Program-made: the position numbers and the translations under genes
Notes under the pieces: generated by a model
Database searches by the model: none
What the model was told of the DNA's origin: nothing
The model's input: only the letters and a program-made list of their open reading frames with translations
From: an uncultured Granulosicoccaceae bacterium
GTDB lineage: Bacteria > Pseudomonadota > Gammaproteobacteria > Granulosicoccales > Granulosicoccaceae
Length of the DNA stretch: 37,908 nt
Assembly: GCA_937923565.1 (NCBI GenBank)
Contig: CALDTX010000130.1
Coordinates: 1-37,908 of the forward strand
Direction of reading: 5' to 3'
Shown: one piece after another, positions 21,382 through 30,317 of the stretch
Position numbering within the stretch: position 1 is the first letter of the stretch
Layout of the letters: every line of letters begins with the position of its first letter

Positions 21382-21594
21382 ATGAGAATGCTTAATTGGA
21401 TAGCACTGTGCGTCGCTGGACTGCTTTTAGTGGCCTGTGGCAATAAGGGTGATTTATACCTGCCCAACGAAGAATTAACGGAGGAGGAGCAGCTGCTGAT
21501 CAATCAACTGGAGAATGAGCAGGTGCTTGAGAACCGGTTAAAAGAAAATACCGATAAGCAAGCCGAAGAAAAGAAGAAACCCGCGAAAAAGTAA
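21382..21594 (+). CDS. lptM: LptM (YifL)-type small lipoprotein
   Basis: 70 residues. A lipoprotein signal peptide ends LLVAC with the lipidated cysteine at C19, followed by GNKGDLYLP, the conserved core of LptM. In E. coli LptM helps LptD form its correct disulfides during assembly of the LPS export machine. The rest is an acidic, then lysine-rich tail (EEKKKPAKK). Position just upstream of lysA-dapF-DUF484-xerC matches the E. coli yifL-dapF-yigA-xerC order. Confidence 0.9.
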   Translation: MRMLNWIALCVAGLLLVACGNKGDLYLPNEELTEEEQLLINQLENEQVLENRLKENTDKQAEEKKKPAKK

Positions 21595-21675
21595 ACGCGC
21601 TATGGTGGTTCCTGAAGCAAGTAGTGTAATAATCGCCCTCATACCTATAAATTGCAAAATAAAGACGCAAAACGA

Positions 21676-22929
21676 ATGACACATTTTCCAAGGCAATACG
21701 GAGAACTGCACGTAGAAACTCAATCGTGCACGCAACTGGCAGAAGAATACGGTACGCCCTTGTACGTCTACAGCCGCGAATCTCTTGAGCAGTCGTGGCA
21801 AGAGTTCGAAGATGCTTTGCAAGATCGTCCGCATTTGGTTTGTTATGCGGTCAAAGCCAATTCAAATATTGCAGTGCTTAATGTTTTGGCGCGTTTAGGT
21901 TCAGGCTTCGATATTGTTTCAGCAGGCGAGCTACGGCGTGTATTGGCCGCCGGTGGCGAGGCCAATAAAATCGTTTTTTCAGGCGTTGGTAAAACTGCTC
22001 TTGAAATGGCGGAAGCTCTGGAAGCGGGCATTCGTTGCTTTAACGTTGAGTCTGAAGCCGAACTGCTGCGCTTGGCGGAAATTGCTGAAGCCTTGCAAAT
22101 GGTAGCGCCGGTCAGCCTTCGTATAAACCCCGATGTAGACGCTCAAACGCATCCGTATATTTCTACCGGTCTGAAAGAAAACAAATTTGGTATCGGTATG
22201 TCAGATGCCAGCAGGGTGTATGCGTTAGCCGCTGAACATCCGGCACTTGAAGTGCATGGTATGGATTGCCATATAGGTTCGCAGCTCACTGAAATTACAC
22301 CCTATAAAGACGCGCTAGCCCGGCTGATCGCATTGGTGGATGAGCTTGCAGAACAAGACATAAAAATTAGTCACTTGGATGTAGGTGGTGGTCAGGGTAT
22401 TCGGTATCAAAATGAAGAACCGTTGGATATCGCCGAGTGGGCCAAAGCGGTAAAAGATGCTGTTGGTAATAGAGCACTGGAAATTCTTGTTGAACCCGGG
22501 CGTTATATTGCTGGGCCAGCAGGTATTTTATTAACGCGGGTTGAATACTTAAAAGCTAATGAAGACAAAAATTTTGCCGTTGTGGATGCTGCGATGAACG
22601 ACCTTATCAGGCCTGCTTTATACAGTGCTTGGCAAGAAATCGTTGCTGTGAAAAATCCGGATAAATCTACTGCTCAAAGTAAAACTTATGATGTTGTAGG
22701 CCCGGTTTGTGAGTCAGCTGATTTCCTCGGTAAAGACAGAGAACTCAAGATAGAACAAAACGATTTGTTAGCGGTCATGACATCCGGTGCTTATTCATTT
22801 GTTATGAGCTCAAACTACAACACCCGTGCAAGAGCGGCTGAGGTGCTGGTTTCTGGCGATGAGGCTTATCTTGTGCGAGAGCGGGAAGAGCTGGATGCCT
22901 TATTTGCTACAGAGTCGTTACTGCCTTAG
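21676..22929 (+). CDS. lysA: Diaminopimelate decarboxylase
   Basis: 417 residues from the ATG at 21676. It makes lysine from meso-diaminopimelate with PLP. The PLP lysine is K60 in CYAVKANSN; other marks are INPDVDAQTHPYISTG, KFGIGM, HIGSQL, GGGQGIRY, EPGR and GPVCESADF. The frame extends upstream to a TTG at 21652, but MTHFPRQYGEL fits the usual N-terminus, so ATG is preferred; neither has a strong ribosome site. dapF, the preceding pathway step, starts nine bases after the stop. Confidence 0.97.
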   Translation: MTHFPRQYGELHVETQSCTQLAEEYGTPLYVYSRESLEQSWQEFEDALQDRPHLVCYAVKANSNIAVLNVLARLGSGFDIVSAGELRRVLAAGGEANKIVFSGVGKTALEMAEALEAGIRCFNVESEAELLRLAEIAEALQMVAPVSLRINPDVDAQTHPYISTGLKENKFGIGMSDASRVYALAAEHPALEVHGMDCHIGSQLTEITPYKDALARLIALVDELAEQDIKISHLDVGGGQGIRYQNEEPLDIAEWAKAVKDAVGNRALEILVEPGRYIAGPAGILLTRVEYLKANEDKNFAVVDAAMNDLIRPALYSAWQEIVAVKNPDKSTAQSKTYDVVGPVCESADFLGKDRELKIEQNDLLAVMTSGAYSFVMSSNYNTRARAAEVLVSGDEAYLVREREELDALFATESLLP

Positions 22930-22938
22930 GCTAAGCCA

Positions 22939-23772
22939 ATGAAGCAGATTAACTTTACCAAGATGCACGGGCTAGGAAACGATTTTATTGTCCTAGATAA
23001 TCTTGACGGCAAGATCAACCTGAGCACTGATCAGATTAAAACGCTATCCGACCGGCATACTGGAATCGGCTTCGACCAATTGCTCATTATCGAAAAGCCG
23101 AGTGTCGTTAACGCTGAGTTCGACTACAGAATATACAATGCGGATGGTTACGAGGTTGAGCACTGTGGTAACGGTGCAAGGTGTGTGGCACGCTTCGTTT
23201 ATGAGCGTGGTTTAACCCGCAATACCACCATCAAGATGAACACTGCCTTGGGTATCATTACGTTAACGCTTTTGGAAAACTCCGAAGTTACTGTGCAAAT
23301 GGGTATAGTGGATTTAGAACCCCGCAATATTCCGTTCATTGCTGATGCCCAAGCAACGCATTATCAACTCGATGTAGAAGGCACACATTATTCTGTTGGA
23401 GCAGCAGCCATTGGCAACCCGCATGTGCTACTACTAGTCGAAAATATAGAAACTGCAAACGTAGAATTTTTAGGTCCTCGCATAGAAAATCATACACGTT
23501 TTCCAAACCGTGTAAATGTCGGTTTTATGCAACTTATTGATCGTGAAAATATCAATCTTCGGGTATTTGAAAGAGGCGTTGGCGAAACAAGAGCCTGTGG
23601 TACTGGGGCTTGTGCGGCTGCAGCCATCGGACACGTGCAAGGACTCCTTGACAAAAGGGTCAATGTGAACTTACCCGGTGGTCGTTTAAAAATCTATTGG
23701 CCAGATGTGAATAACACGATTGAAATGACTGGCCCATGTTCTACAGTCTTTGAGGGCCAAACAAGAATGTAA
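22939..23772 (+). CDS. dapF: Diaminopimelate epimerase
   Basis: 277 residues. It interconverts LL- and meso-diaminopimelate for peptidoglycan and lysine. The two catalytic cysteines are C76 in EHCGNGARC and C220 in RACGTGAC, matching C73 and C217 in E. coli. The N-terminus FTKMHGLGNDFIVLDN is typical. It sits between lysA and the DUF484 gene in a tight operon, with three bases to the next start. Confidence 0.98.
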   Translation: MKQINFTKMHGLGNDFIVLDNLDGKINLSTDQIKTLSDRHTGIGFDQLLIIEKPSVVNAEFDYRIYNADGYEVEHCGNGARCVARFVYERGLTRNTTIKMNTALGIITLTLLENSEVTVQMGIVDLEPRNIPFIADAQATHYQLDVEGTHYSVGAAAIGNPHVLLLVENIETANVEFLGPRIENHTRFPNRVNVGFMQLIDRENINLRVFERGVGETRACGTGACAAAAIGHVQGLLDKRVNVNLPGGRLKIYWPDVNNTIEMTGPCSTVFEGQTRM

Positions 23773-23775
23773 CTA

Positions 23776-24471
23776 ATGCAACTCGAACAACACGACCTTT
23801 CCGAAGCACTGAGCGCTGAGTCTGTACTGCAATTTCTGACCAGCAATCCGGAATTTTTTAATCAGCATTCAGAAGTGCTGCCGCGGCTTCAGATTCCCCA
23901 TCACACGGGTTCTGCTGTTTCGCTAATCGAAAAACAAGTGAGCGTATTGCGTGGTAAGTGCAGCACGCTAGAAAATAGCTTACGCGACCTCATCAGCGTC
24001 GCTCGCGAAAACGAACAACTCCACCACAGACTTCACCGTTTAATCCAGGACATTATCTCGGCTAGCTCGATTGACAACGTCATCAGCTTAACCAGCGATA
24101 ACCTGTTGGCAAACTTCAATGCTGACGATGTGCGTGTGGTTTTGTTTAACGATGATCAGGAAATTTCCTCCGAAACTGGCGAACTGAAAGTTATCAAGAA
24201 TGATGCTGAAGGGCTTGAAGTCTTCGACGAACTTTTCAACAAACGTGAAACCAGTTGTGGTGAACCCAGTGAAACTCAACTGGAAATCATTTTCGATGGT
24301 GATGCGCCTGAGGTAGCTTCAATGGCCTTAATACCTTTGTTTTATCGAAAGAAATTAGGTTTGGTTGCACTAACCAGTAAAGATGAAACACGCTTTAGCT
24401 CTGGAAAAGGTGTGATGTTCCTGAATCAGCTCGGTGAAGTACTTAGTCGCCGGGTAGATACCCTGCTGTAA
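23776..24471 (+). CDS. DUF484 (YigA-like) protein
   Basis: 231 residues. The N-terminus VLQFLTSNPEFFNQHSEVL is the DUF484 hallmark, followed by a coiled coil (LIEKQVSVLRGKCSTLENSL...NEQLHHRLHRL) and a GAF-like domain to the end (MALIPLFYRKKLGLVAL, RRVDTLL). The family is nearly always encoded between dapF and xerC in Proteobacteria, as here. No biochemical function is established to my knowledge; a regulatory or xerC-linked role is speculation. Confidence 0.92.
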   Translation: MQLEQHDLSEALSAESVLQFLTSNPEFFNQHSEVLPRLQIPHHTGSAVSLIEKQVSVLRGKCSTLENSLRDLISVARENEQLHHRLHRLIQDIISASSIDNVISLTSDNLLANFNADDVRVVLFNDDQEISSETGELKVIKNDAEGLEVFDELFNKRETSCGEPSETQLEIIFDGDAPEVASMALIPLFYRKKLGLVALTSKDETRFSSGKGVMFLNQLGEVLSRRVDTLL

Positions 24472-24486
24472 CAAACGGAGCGGTAA

Positions 24487-25401
24487 ATGGCTGACTTTGA
24501 TCTGGCGATTGACGATTACTTAGAAGATTTGCGTGTGGCGCGTCGATGTTCACCGCACACGGTGAGTAACTATGCTCGCGATCTAAAAGCGGTAGCGCGC
24601 TCTGCGGCTAATCGACATCTGGATAGTTGGCAGGCGATTACTGGCGGTGATGTACGCGCTATTATCGCTGAACAGCATCGTGAAGGCATTGCAGGGCGTA
24701 GTCTGGCACGCCGTTTATCAGCCGTTAGAGGGTTGTATAACTTTCTGATTAAGCTGGGCAGGGCCGATTTAAACCCGGCTTCCGATATCCTTGCACCCAA
24801 AGATAAAAAAGCCTTACCTGCAACGCTCGACCCGGACGAAGTTAGCCGATTGTTGTCGCAGAATTTAAGCGACCCAATGATCTGCCGCGACCTTGCAATG
24901 TTCGAGCTTATGTATTCATCGGGTTTACGTCTGGCAGAACTCGTTGGCTTGAACCTGGTTGACCTGGACCTTAGCGTGGGGCAGGTGAGGGTATCGGGTA
25001 AGGGTGGAAAAGTGCGTGATCTACCCGTTGGCTCGCATGCCGTCGAAGCCATCAACAAGTGGTTGGGTTATCGCAGAATGACGCCTGGTGCCGATGATAA
25101 AGCCGTGTTTTTAAGCTCCAGAGGGAAACGTATTGCACCGCGTACCGTGCAAATGCGCTTAAAGAAATTAGCGGAGTCTCAAGGATTGAACAGAGATTGC
25201 TATCCTCACATGTTGCGCCATTCGTTTGCGAGCCATTTATTGGAGAGCAGTGGAGACCTACGCGCGGTGCAGGAACTTCTCGGGCATGCCGACATCAGCA
25301 CAACACAAGTTTATACGCACTTGGACTTCCAACATTTAGCAAAGGTGTATGACGAGGCTCATCCTCGTGCCAAGCGTAGTCAAGCGGTTGAGGATAGTTA
25401 A
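24487..25401 (+). CDS. xerC: Tyrosine recombinase XerC
   Basis: 304 residues. With XerD it resolves chromosome dimers at dif. Catalytic residues are in place: R148 (SGLRLAEL), H241 and R244 (HMLRHSFASHLL), H in LLGHADIST, and nucleophile Y276 (QVYTHLD). The N-terminal SAM-like core-binding domain starts FDLAIDDYLEDL. ATG at 24487 has CGGAG about six bases upstream. It is last in the lptM-lysA-dapF-DUF484-xerC operon. This is the housekeeping XerC and not a phage integrase: length, context and residues all fit. Confidence 0.96.
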   Translation: MADFDLAIDDYLEDLRVARRCSPHTVSNYARDLKAVARSAANRHLDSWQAITGGDVRAIIAEQHREGIAGRSLARRLSAVRGLYNFLIKLGRADLNPASDILAPKDKKALPATLDPDEVSRLLSQNLSDPMICRDLAMFELMYSSGLRLAELVGLNLVDLDLSVGQVRVSGKGGKVRDLPVGSHAVEAINKWLGYRRMTPGADDKAVFLSSRGKRIAPRTVQMRLKKLAESQGLNRDCYPHMLRHSFASHLLESSGDLRAVQELLGHADISTTQVYTHLDFQHLAKVYDEAHPRAKRSQAVEDS

Positions 25402-25756
25402 TTTCCATTAATACTGAGTCCGCGTGGCGTAACCTGAATAGATGAGTAGTATTGGATTGGCGTGAATATTGATGTATAGATACAGTGAATTATAAATTCA
25501 TTAACAAGCTAATTGATTGAGTTTGGACAATGTTATTTTGTCCAAACGGACAAATAAATGTGCGGGAATAACGTTTTTTTGCAATCAAGAGTTGTATATT
25601 TTCGAAAATTGCTTAATATTTAGTTCTATTGGCCGTTTACAGGCAGTACACTGTAAGCTTAATGTTCCAACAATGTTAGAGGAATATCATGATCGAACCA
25701 GGCATTTAGAAATCCTATCTTGCGGCCTAGTCTGAACCTCGGATAATGGGCCGTTT
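25402..25756. other. Gene-free AT-rich gap between xerC and the TIR-RelA/SpoT gene
   Basis: 355 bases with no credible gene. It holds the palindrome TGAATT-ATA-AATTCA (25486-25500) and the GTTTGGACAA inverted repeat (25521-25547). The rest shows no recognisable terminator for the operon or the minus-strand gene. A 72-codon frame starting at TTG 25517 runs through the inverted repeat and is not convincing. Confidence 0.5.
25521..25547. repeat. 10-bp perfect inverted repeat, operator- or terminator-like
   Basis: GTTTGGACAA and TTGTCCAAAC flank a 7-base spacer (TGTTATT), and a third GGACAA follows at 25548-25553. It lies between the xerC operon end and the 3' end of the TIR-RelA/SpoT gene. It could be a repressor operator or a factor-assisted terminator; no T-run follows. 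Confidence 0.55.
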
Positions 25757-27889
25757 TTACGTGTTTCGCAAAAGAATCAACAGCCGTTCAGTTTGAGATT
25801 TGTGGTAGAGCCAAAGCGCTGCAACACCTGGTTGATCCTCTCCGTTCCAATTATCCATTATCGTCTTGAAGTAATCCTGCGCGATTTGCGCTTGTTCCAG
25901 TGCTTTCGCCTTGTCTGTAGCAAAGTAGGATTTCCCTAGGTTGTATGCGTACCATCCCAAGCTATCAAGATGATTTTTCTCCATAACCGCACCATTGTTA
26001 GCTAGAGAATGAATTTGTTTTTCTATGTGTTCAAGCTTCAACAATTGCTCTAATAGTTCGTTTTCGGTGTATTGCAGTAACGCTTTTTCAAGCAGGAAGT
26101 AAAGCTGATTACACCAAGCTTTCATTGCGAGTTTAGTTTCATTTGCTTGAACATTTTCGATAAGGATGTCTCCTAAATCAATAGCCAAATTCAGAGATTT
26201 ACTTTTCCAAGCATAGAAAGATGCTCCAAGAAATAGCTTTCTATCTTCTTTTTCAATGGTAGTCATCGATAGCAAATGTTTGCCTAGAATATCGACCCAA
26301 TACCGAATATCATCTGATTCGGAGATCATATCGCAAACTTCTATAAATCGTAGTATCGCCCAGTCATAAAGCTTTTCAGTTTCGTTGGTTTGTTCTAGTA
26401 AACGGCGGTAAACATCGTAGGCGCGTTTGAATAGCCCGCCTTTCAAGTAAACCTCCGCTACACTCAGTTTTTCTGAATAGGTACCATTGTTCAGAATGTC
26501 ATAAATTTCAGTTTTATTGTTTTCAGTGAAGCTATTTGCTTCTTCATAAACCTCGATTAGTTTTCCACTTTCAATTTGTTCTACAAATTTAATTGACTCA
26601 AGAACAATTGGAATTTCACTAGTTGGAATATCCGAGGTTCTTGATTGTGTTAAGTTAGATTCTTTAACTAATCTGTCCAGTAATTTATCAGCGTTGTTAA
26701 TGACTTCAGCTAATAGCTCAAATTTAGCTCTGATCGCATTTTTTTCCTGAGCACTTTTACTTTTATAAATAGCTCTGTGTTCGTTTTCACTCCAAGCATG
26801 TTGTACGATTGTCCTTACCTGCAGTTCAAATCTGTCGAATAGATGTTTACCTTCAACTTTGTAAAAATCATCTACCGGGTCAGGCTTTATCGTGTAGTGA
26901 ATAGCTGTATACCCCGACTTTGTGTTTTTAACTGCTAACGGAATATCATCCATAGTTCTCGCTAACTCAATAACGTTTTCTATTACGTCTGAAGAAAAAT
27001 CGTCGTTATGATGCACAGTGATTTGATCAACTTTAAATCTGGGGTGCGATAAAACCTCCAGATGAAACGTCATAATATGGGAAGGGGTGTATACCAATAC
27101 TCTGGCACCAACAATATCGTTAATACGATTGAATATTTCAGATACATCTTCAAACTGCGAAGGATTTGCAAGATATAAGCTTTTGGTTTTTTTATACAGA
27201 CTTTCAACAGATTTTATGCGTAGTTCGTAGGAATTAATTTTGTCATCCATCATTTTCCATTCGGATAATGAATTACGGACCCATGCCTCTAAGGCTAGAA
27301 ACTTAGAATTTTGCTTTGCGCAAAGCATCGCTACAGTTTCGATTGAAAAAAAGTTGTCTGAATTTAGTGGTGTTTCAACTTTCGGTTTAGGTAATTCTTC
27401 TTTCTTTTTTTCGGCTGTAATGGTTGGTCCATTTTTGCTGTTGTTCTTTAGTGAGGCATCTATTTGTCTAGCTATATCTGAAAACACTTCGTCTTGATAG
27501 CCTTGGTCTGTCGTGCTGAGTGGAACGGCTATGTCGTGAGCAGCTTGGAATTTATTAAGGCCATAATCGTCGGGGGTGTAATAACTACGAACAACAACTT
27601 GGATGAGTAGAACTCCTTCATTCTTAGCTTGTTCAACAGCCTGAGGTAGTTCTTTTGCAAAAATATAGTCTGATCCGAAAAAGTTTTGGCTCAATATTAC
27701 GATAATTACTTTTGCTCTCGATAGTGCAGTTTGTATAGTTTCGTCCCAGTCTTCTCCGGTTTTGATCATTTCATCGTCGAAATACTCAACTGATTCATTT
27801 CTAATAACGGCTTTTAGATGAGCTAGTAGGTGGTCTTTCCATATTTTATCGAGCTTACTATAACTAATAAATATTTCGGTACGTTCCAT
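25757..27889 (-). CDS. TIR domain fused to RelA/SpoT-type alarmone synthetase, putative defence effector
   Basis: 710 residues. Residues 4-145 are a TIR domain: IFISYSKLDKIW, YFDDEMIKTGEDWDE, and SDYIFAKEL with E80 where TIR NAD hydrolases carry the catalytic glutamate. After a charged linker (150-178), 185-410 is a RelA/SpoT synthetase domain: DIVGAR (258-263), GYTAIH (326-331), and ELQVRT with E355 at the position of the catalytic glutamate, then QHAWSENEH (363-371). All key residues are present. Residues 430-710 are helical and TPR-like, possibly a sensor. No HD hydrolase, TGS or ACT domain is seen, so it is not a housekeeping RelA or SpoT. It stands alone between xerC and a PilZ-like gene, with lower GC (about 37-42% in three of four sampled lines). 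Products (NAD cleavage, pppGpp/ppApp, or tRNA pyrophosphorylation) are inferred. Confidence 0.85.
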   Translation of the reverse strand: MERTEIFISYSKLDKIWKDHLLAHLKAVIRNESVEYFDDEMIKTGEDWDETIQTALSRAKVIIVILSQNFFGSDYIFAKELPQAVEQAKNEGVLLIQVVVRSYYTPDDYGLNKFQAAHDIAVPLSTTDQGYQDEVFSDIARQIDASLKNNSKNGPTITAEKKKEELPKPKVETPLNSDNFFSIETVAMLCAKQNSKFLALEAWVRNSLSEWKMMDDKINSYELRIKSVESLYKKTKSLYLANPSQFEDVSEIFNRINDIVGARVLVYTPSHIMTFHLEVLSHPRFKVDQITVHHNDDFSSDVIENVIELARTMDDIPLAVKNTKSGYTAIHYTIKPDPVDDFYKVEGKHLFDRFELQVRTIVQHAWSENEHRAIYKSKSAQEKNAIRAKFELLAEVINNADKLLDRLVKESNLTQSRTSDIPTSEIPIVLESIKFVEQIESGKLIEVYEEANSFTENNKTEIYDILNNGTYSEKLSVAEVYLKGGLFKRAYDVYRRLLEQTNETEKLYDWAILRFIEVCDMISESDDIRYWVDILGKHLLSMTTIEKEDRKLFLGASFYAWKSKSLNLAIDLGDILIENVQANETKLAMKAWCNQLYFLLEKALLQYTENELLEQLLKLEHIEKQIHSLANNGAVMEKNHLDSLGWYAYNLGKSYFATDKAKALEQAQIAQDYFKTIMDNWNGEDQPGVAALWLYHKSQTERLLILLRNT

Positions 27890-27975
27890 TTTCCAAGCCT
27901 GGATTATTGTCTTAATGTTAGCGATTCAATTTCAGAATATATTTTTGAGTACAAGGTTCTTTAAAAATGCTGCGC

Positions 27976-28004
27976 TATAATAAACCAATTAAGCGATGGA
28001 GGAG
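27976..28004 (+). promoter_or_regulatory. Orphan plus-strand -10 box and ribosome-site-like sequence
   Basis: TATAAT at 27976-27981 is a perfect -10, but no good -35 is seen 16-18 bases upstream. GGAGGAG at 27998-28004 is a strong Shine-Dalgarno sequence, followed by TTG and only five more codons before a stop. No plus-strand gene follows, so the pair is either chance or a remnant. Confidence 0.3.
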
Positions 28005-28108
28005 AAATTGAAAAGTCTGTGTATTTAAACCTATAATCGATATAGATTACTTTAGAAATATTTTTTGGAACTATTTGGCATTTTTGTGGCTAGCCATAAC
28101 CGGATGTT

Positions 28109-29641
28109 TTAGCCGTCTTTTAACGAGTAATGCGAAAACAAACCGTTGCTTTGTAGAGTTTGGTGCAGCTGTAAATTGCGAGACTTGCCGTTAAGTTTAA
28201 TGGTTAGCCGATCGCCGGGCTGGTAAAGGTAGGCCGGTAGCAAGATGGTTTGTAGTACGCTGTTTTTAACCTTACAGGCTACAATGAGAGCATCGGAGTC
28301 GATATCGTCTCCGCTGTCGGTACGCACAATTGCAACTGGCAAAATACCTTTGGCAAGATACTCCACACCCATGGTGATGCTGTTCGCTTTACCTGCACCT
28401 AACCAACGAATAATGCCAAGCAAAGCGGTAGATTTTACTGTGGCTTTTTCTTTTGGCATCAAAGATGAAATTTCATCTTCTGCTTTTATAGAGACCAAAT
28501 CGCCAACTTGAACTAATCCTGATCGGCAGTCGCTATTAAATAAAGCGACACCTTGCGCTGTTTCATTACAAACAACCCAAGGAGCATGTGTTTCAAATTC
28601 GTCTGGCAAGTTATCGTCAAGATTAGTTTGCGTGTGCAACGTCGATTCAAAATGTAATTGCGAGCTAATGGACTTGTGTCCGATGCAAACCTGATAGGGT
28701 TCAAAAAGAATTTTACGCGTGGCTCGCCGGCGCCGACTTTTTGCCAGATCGACGCGAAGCCGTACCAGTGATTGTCTTTCTAAGGATTCTGCACCCAGTA
28801 GCGTTGAGCTATTGGTTAGCTTTTGATGTATTTGTTCATCAATGCTGTTAATCAACTGGCTGATGTTTAGCCAAATTACATTGTCTTGATCCGGATGAAT
28901 TATCGCGGCGGCTGGCACCGGACGAGAGCCATAGTTTGAGTTAAGCGCGAAATCATAAACAGTCAGTTTATTGTCTGGACGCTTATCTAATAATTGCAGA
29001 CACTCTGCGTTGTCGCGTAGATAATCAAATAGCAGTTGCACCTGTTTGGCCCGATGCTGCTTGCTGTCTACCATGCTTAGCAGCAGCAGGTAACGATAAT
29101 AAATTTCGGCGCCGATTAATTCATCGCTTGGTGCTGTTGTGTCCAGTGGTACATTTTTAGCCAGAACATACAGTTGATGGGCGTCGAGCATCAGCGCTTC
29201 CGGCACGTTTTTATAACCGTGCAAACAAACTTCAGCTTGTCGTGCCAGCGCCTGCATTGCTTGTTGTAGATCGTCAGATCTGGGCTTTTGACTATCAGCC
29301 AGCAATATTTTAAAGGCGAAAGCTTCTTCTCTTAGTAGCCCGTCGAGCAGTTGCACGGTACGTTGAAACTCAAGTGTTAATGGCAGTGGCTGTGCTTGAC
29401 AAACCTCCATAAGACTTGTGTGCAAATGGCGCAGCGTTGGGATAAAGCACGCAATAACGGCGCGTCGTCGATCTACATCGTTGTGTAAGCGATTGCTGTG
29501 CCGTAAGCCACGATAAACCTCCCGGGCATCGTCGGATGATTGCGTTGGGTCGAGTGTGCTTAACCATTGATTCACGCCAGCAGGATCGACCGGAAAGCTT
29601 CCGGCGTCAGCGGCTGTACGTTGTGGAACAGTTAGTTGCAT
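28109..29641 (-). CDS. PilZ-like domain protein, possible cyclic-di-GMP effector
   Basis: 510 residues, cytoplasmic. The N-terminal 300 residues are helical ([14 protein letters not shown]..., [18 protein letters not shown]). The C-terminal third resembles a PilZ-type barrel: [25 protein letters not shown], and [18 protein letters not shown] recall similar proteins in Beta- and Gammaproteobacteria annotated as cyclic-di-GMP-binding or 'molecular chaperone', but the annotation is not settled. An SRRRRATRK cluster near 305-313 might act as a ligand-binding arginine stretch; that is a guess. It is divergent from hslV with 128 bases between starts. Confidence 0.65.
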   Translation of the reverse strand: MQLTVPQRTAADAGSFPVDPAGVNQWLSTLDPTQSSDDAREVYRGLRHSNRLHNDVDRRRAVIACFIPTLRHLHTSLMEVCQAQPLPLTLEFQRTVQLLDGLLREEAFAFKILLADSQKPRSDDLQQAMQALARQAEVCLHGYKNVPEALMLDAHQLYVLAKNVPLDTTAPSDELIGAEIYYRYLLLLSMVDSKQHRAKQVQLLFDYLRDNAECLQLLDKRPDNKLTVYDFALNSNYGSRPVPAAAIIHPDQDNVIWLNISQLINSIDEQIHQKLTNSSTLLGAESLERQSLVRLRVDLAKSRRRRATRKILFEPYQVCIGHKSISSQLHFESTLHTQTNLDDNLPDEFETHAPWVVCNETAQGVALFNSDCRSGLVQVGDLVSIKAEDEISSLMPKEKATVKSTALLGIIRWLGAGKANSITMGVEYLAKGILPVAIVRTDSGDDIDSDALIVACKVKNSVLQTILLPAYLYQPGDRLTIKLNGKSRNLQLHQTLQSNGLFSHYSLKDG

Positions 29642-29769
29642 TGTATTTTGTGATTAAGCAATTAAGTTCAGTAAGTTCTGGGGCATATTGTGCCTCACTG
29701 AGTCCAAGCAGTTTAAACTACCTATCTGAATTTAGTCTGTTAGTCGTTCGCACAACCGAGGTTTTTACA

Positions 29770-30312
29770 GTGGAACAGTATCGAGGTACCACCATTTGCT
29801 CTTTGAGGCGAGGTAATCAGGTCGTTATTGGTGGCGATGGCCAGGTCAGCATGGGCAATGTTGTGATGAAAGGCAATGCCAGGAAGGTACGCCGGTTGTA
29901 TCGCAATCAGGTACTCGCAGGCTTTGCAGGTGGTACTGCCGATGCGTTCACACTTTTTGAACGTTTTGAAGGCAAGCTGGAAGAACACGGCGGCAACCTG
30001 ACACGCGCCGCTGTTGAGCTGGCGAAAGACTGGCGCACCGATCGCATGTTACGGCGCTTAGAGGCCCTTCTGGCGGTAGCTGATGCAAAGGACTCCCTTG
30101 TAATAACGGGCAATGGCGATGTTATTGAGCCAGAGAAAGGACTCATTGCGATAGGCTCAGGCGGAGACTTTGCCAAAGCGGCCGCCAGTGCATTGTTGGA
30201 CCACACGGAACTCAGTGCAGAATCCATAGTGCGTTACAGCCTGGAAACTGCTGCCGGCATCTGCATATACACAAATAACAATTTAACTATAGAAACATTG
30301 GATTACGACTGA
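29770..30312 (+). CDS. hslV: ATP-dependent protease subunit HslV (ClpQ)
   Basis: 180 residues from GTG 29770, with GAGG eight bases upstream. HslV forms the double-hexamer proteolytic core of HslUV. The start [14 protein letters not shown] places the catalytic threonine at T7, after a six-residue propeptide; E. coli HslV has only Met before it. [52 protein letters not shown] and ICIYTN are diagnostic. The frame is open far upstream to about 29536, but that part overlaps the neighbouring divergent gene and does not belong to the family. hslU follows after five bases. I found no clear heat-shock promoter. Confidence 0.96.
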   Translation: MEQYRGTTICSLRRGNQVVIGGDGQVSMGNVVMKGNARKVRRLYRNQVLAGFAGGTADAFTLFERFEGKLEEHGGNLTRAAVELAKDWRTDRMLRRLEALLAVADAKDSLVITGNGDVIEPEKGLIAIGSGGDFAKAAASALLDHTELSAESIVRYSLETAAGICIYTNNNLTIETLDYD

Positions 30313-30317
30313 AACCT

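Noticed and set aside
24487-25401. Tyrosine recombinase as an integrase of a mobile island
   Set aside because: Operon context, length and residues identify the housekeeping XerC.
25517-25735. 72-codon plus-strand frame beginning at TTG between xerC and the TIR gene
   Set aside because: It runs through the GTTTGGACAA inverted repeat, lacks a ribosome site, and has no recognisable protein pattern.
29642-29769. Possible heat-shock (sigma-32) promoter before hslV
   Set aside because: A GCCCCAG string is present only on the opposite strand, with poor spacing to any CTTGAA-like sequence.
29536-29769. Upstream extension of the hslV frame
   Set aside because: The extra 78 codons overlap the divergent gene, and HslV proteins begin right before the catalytic Thr-Thr.
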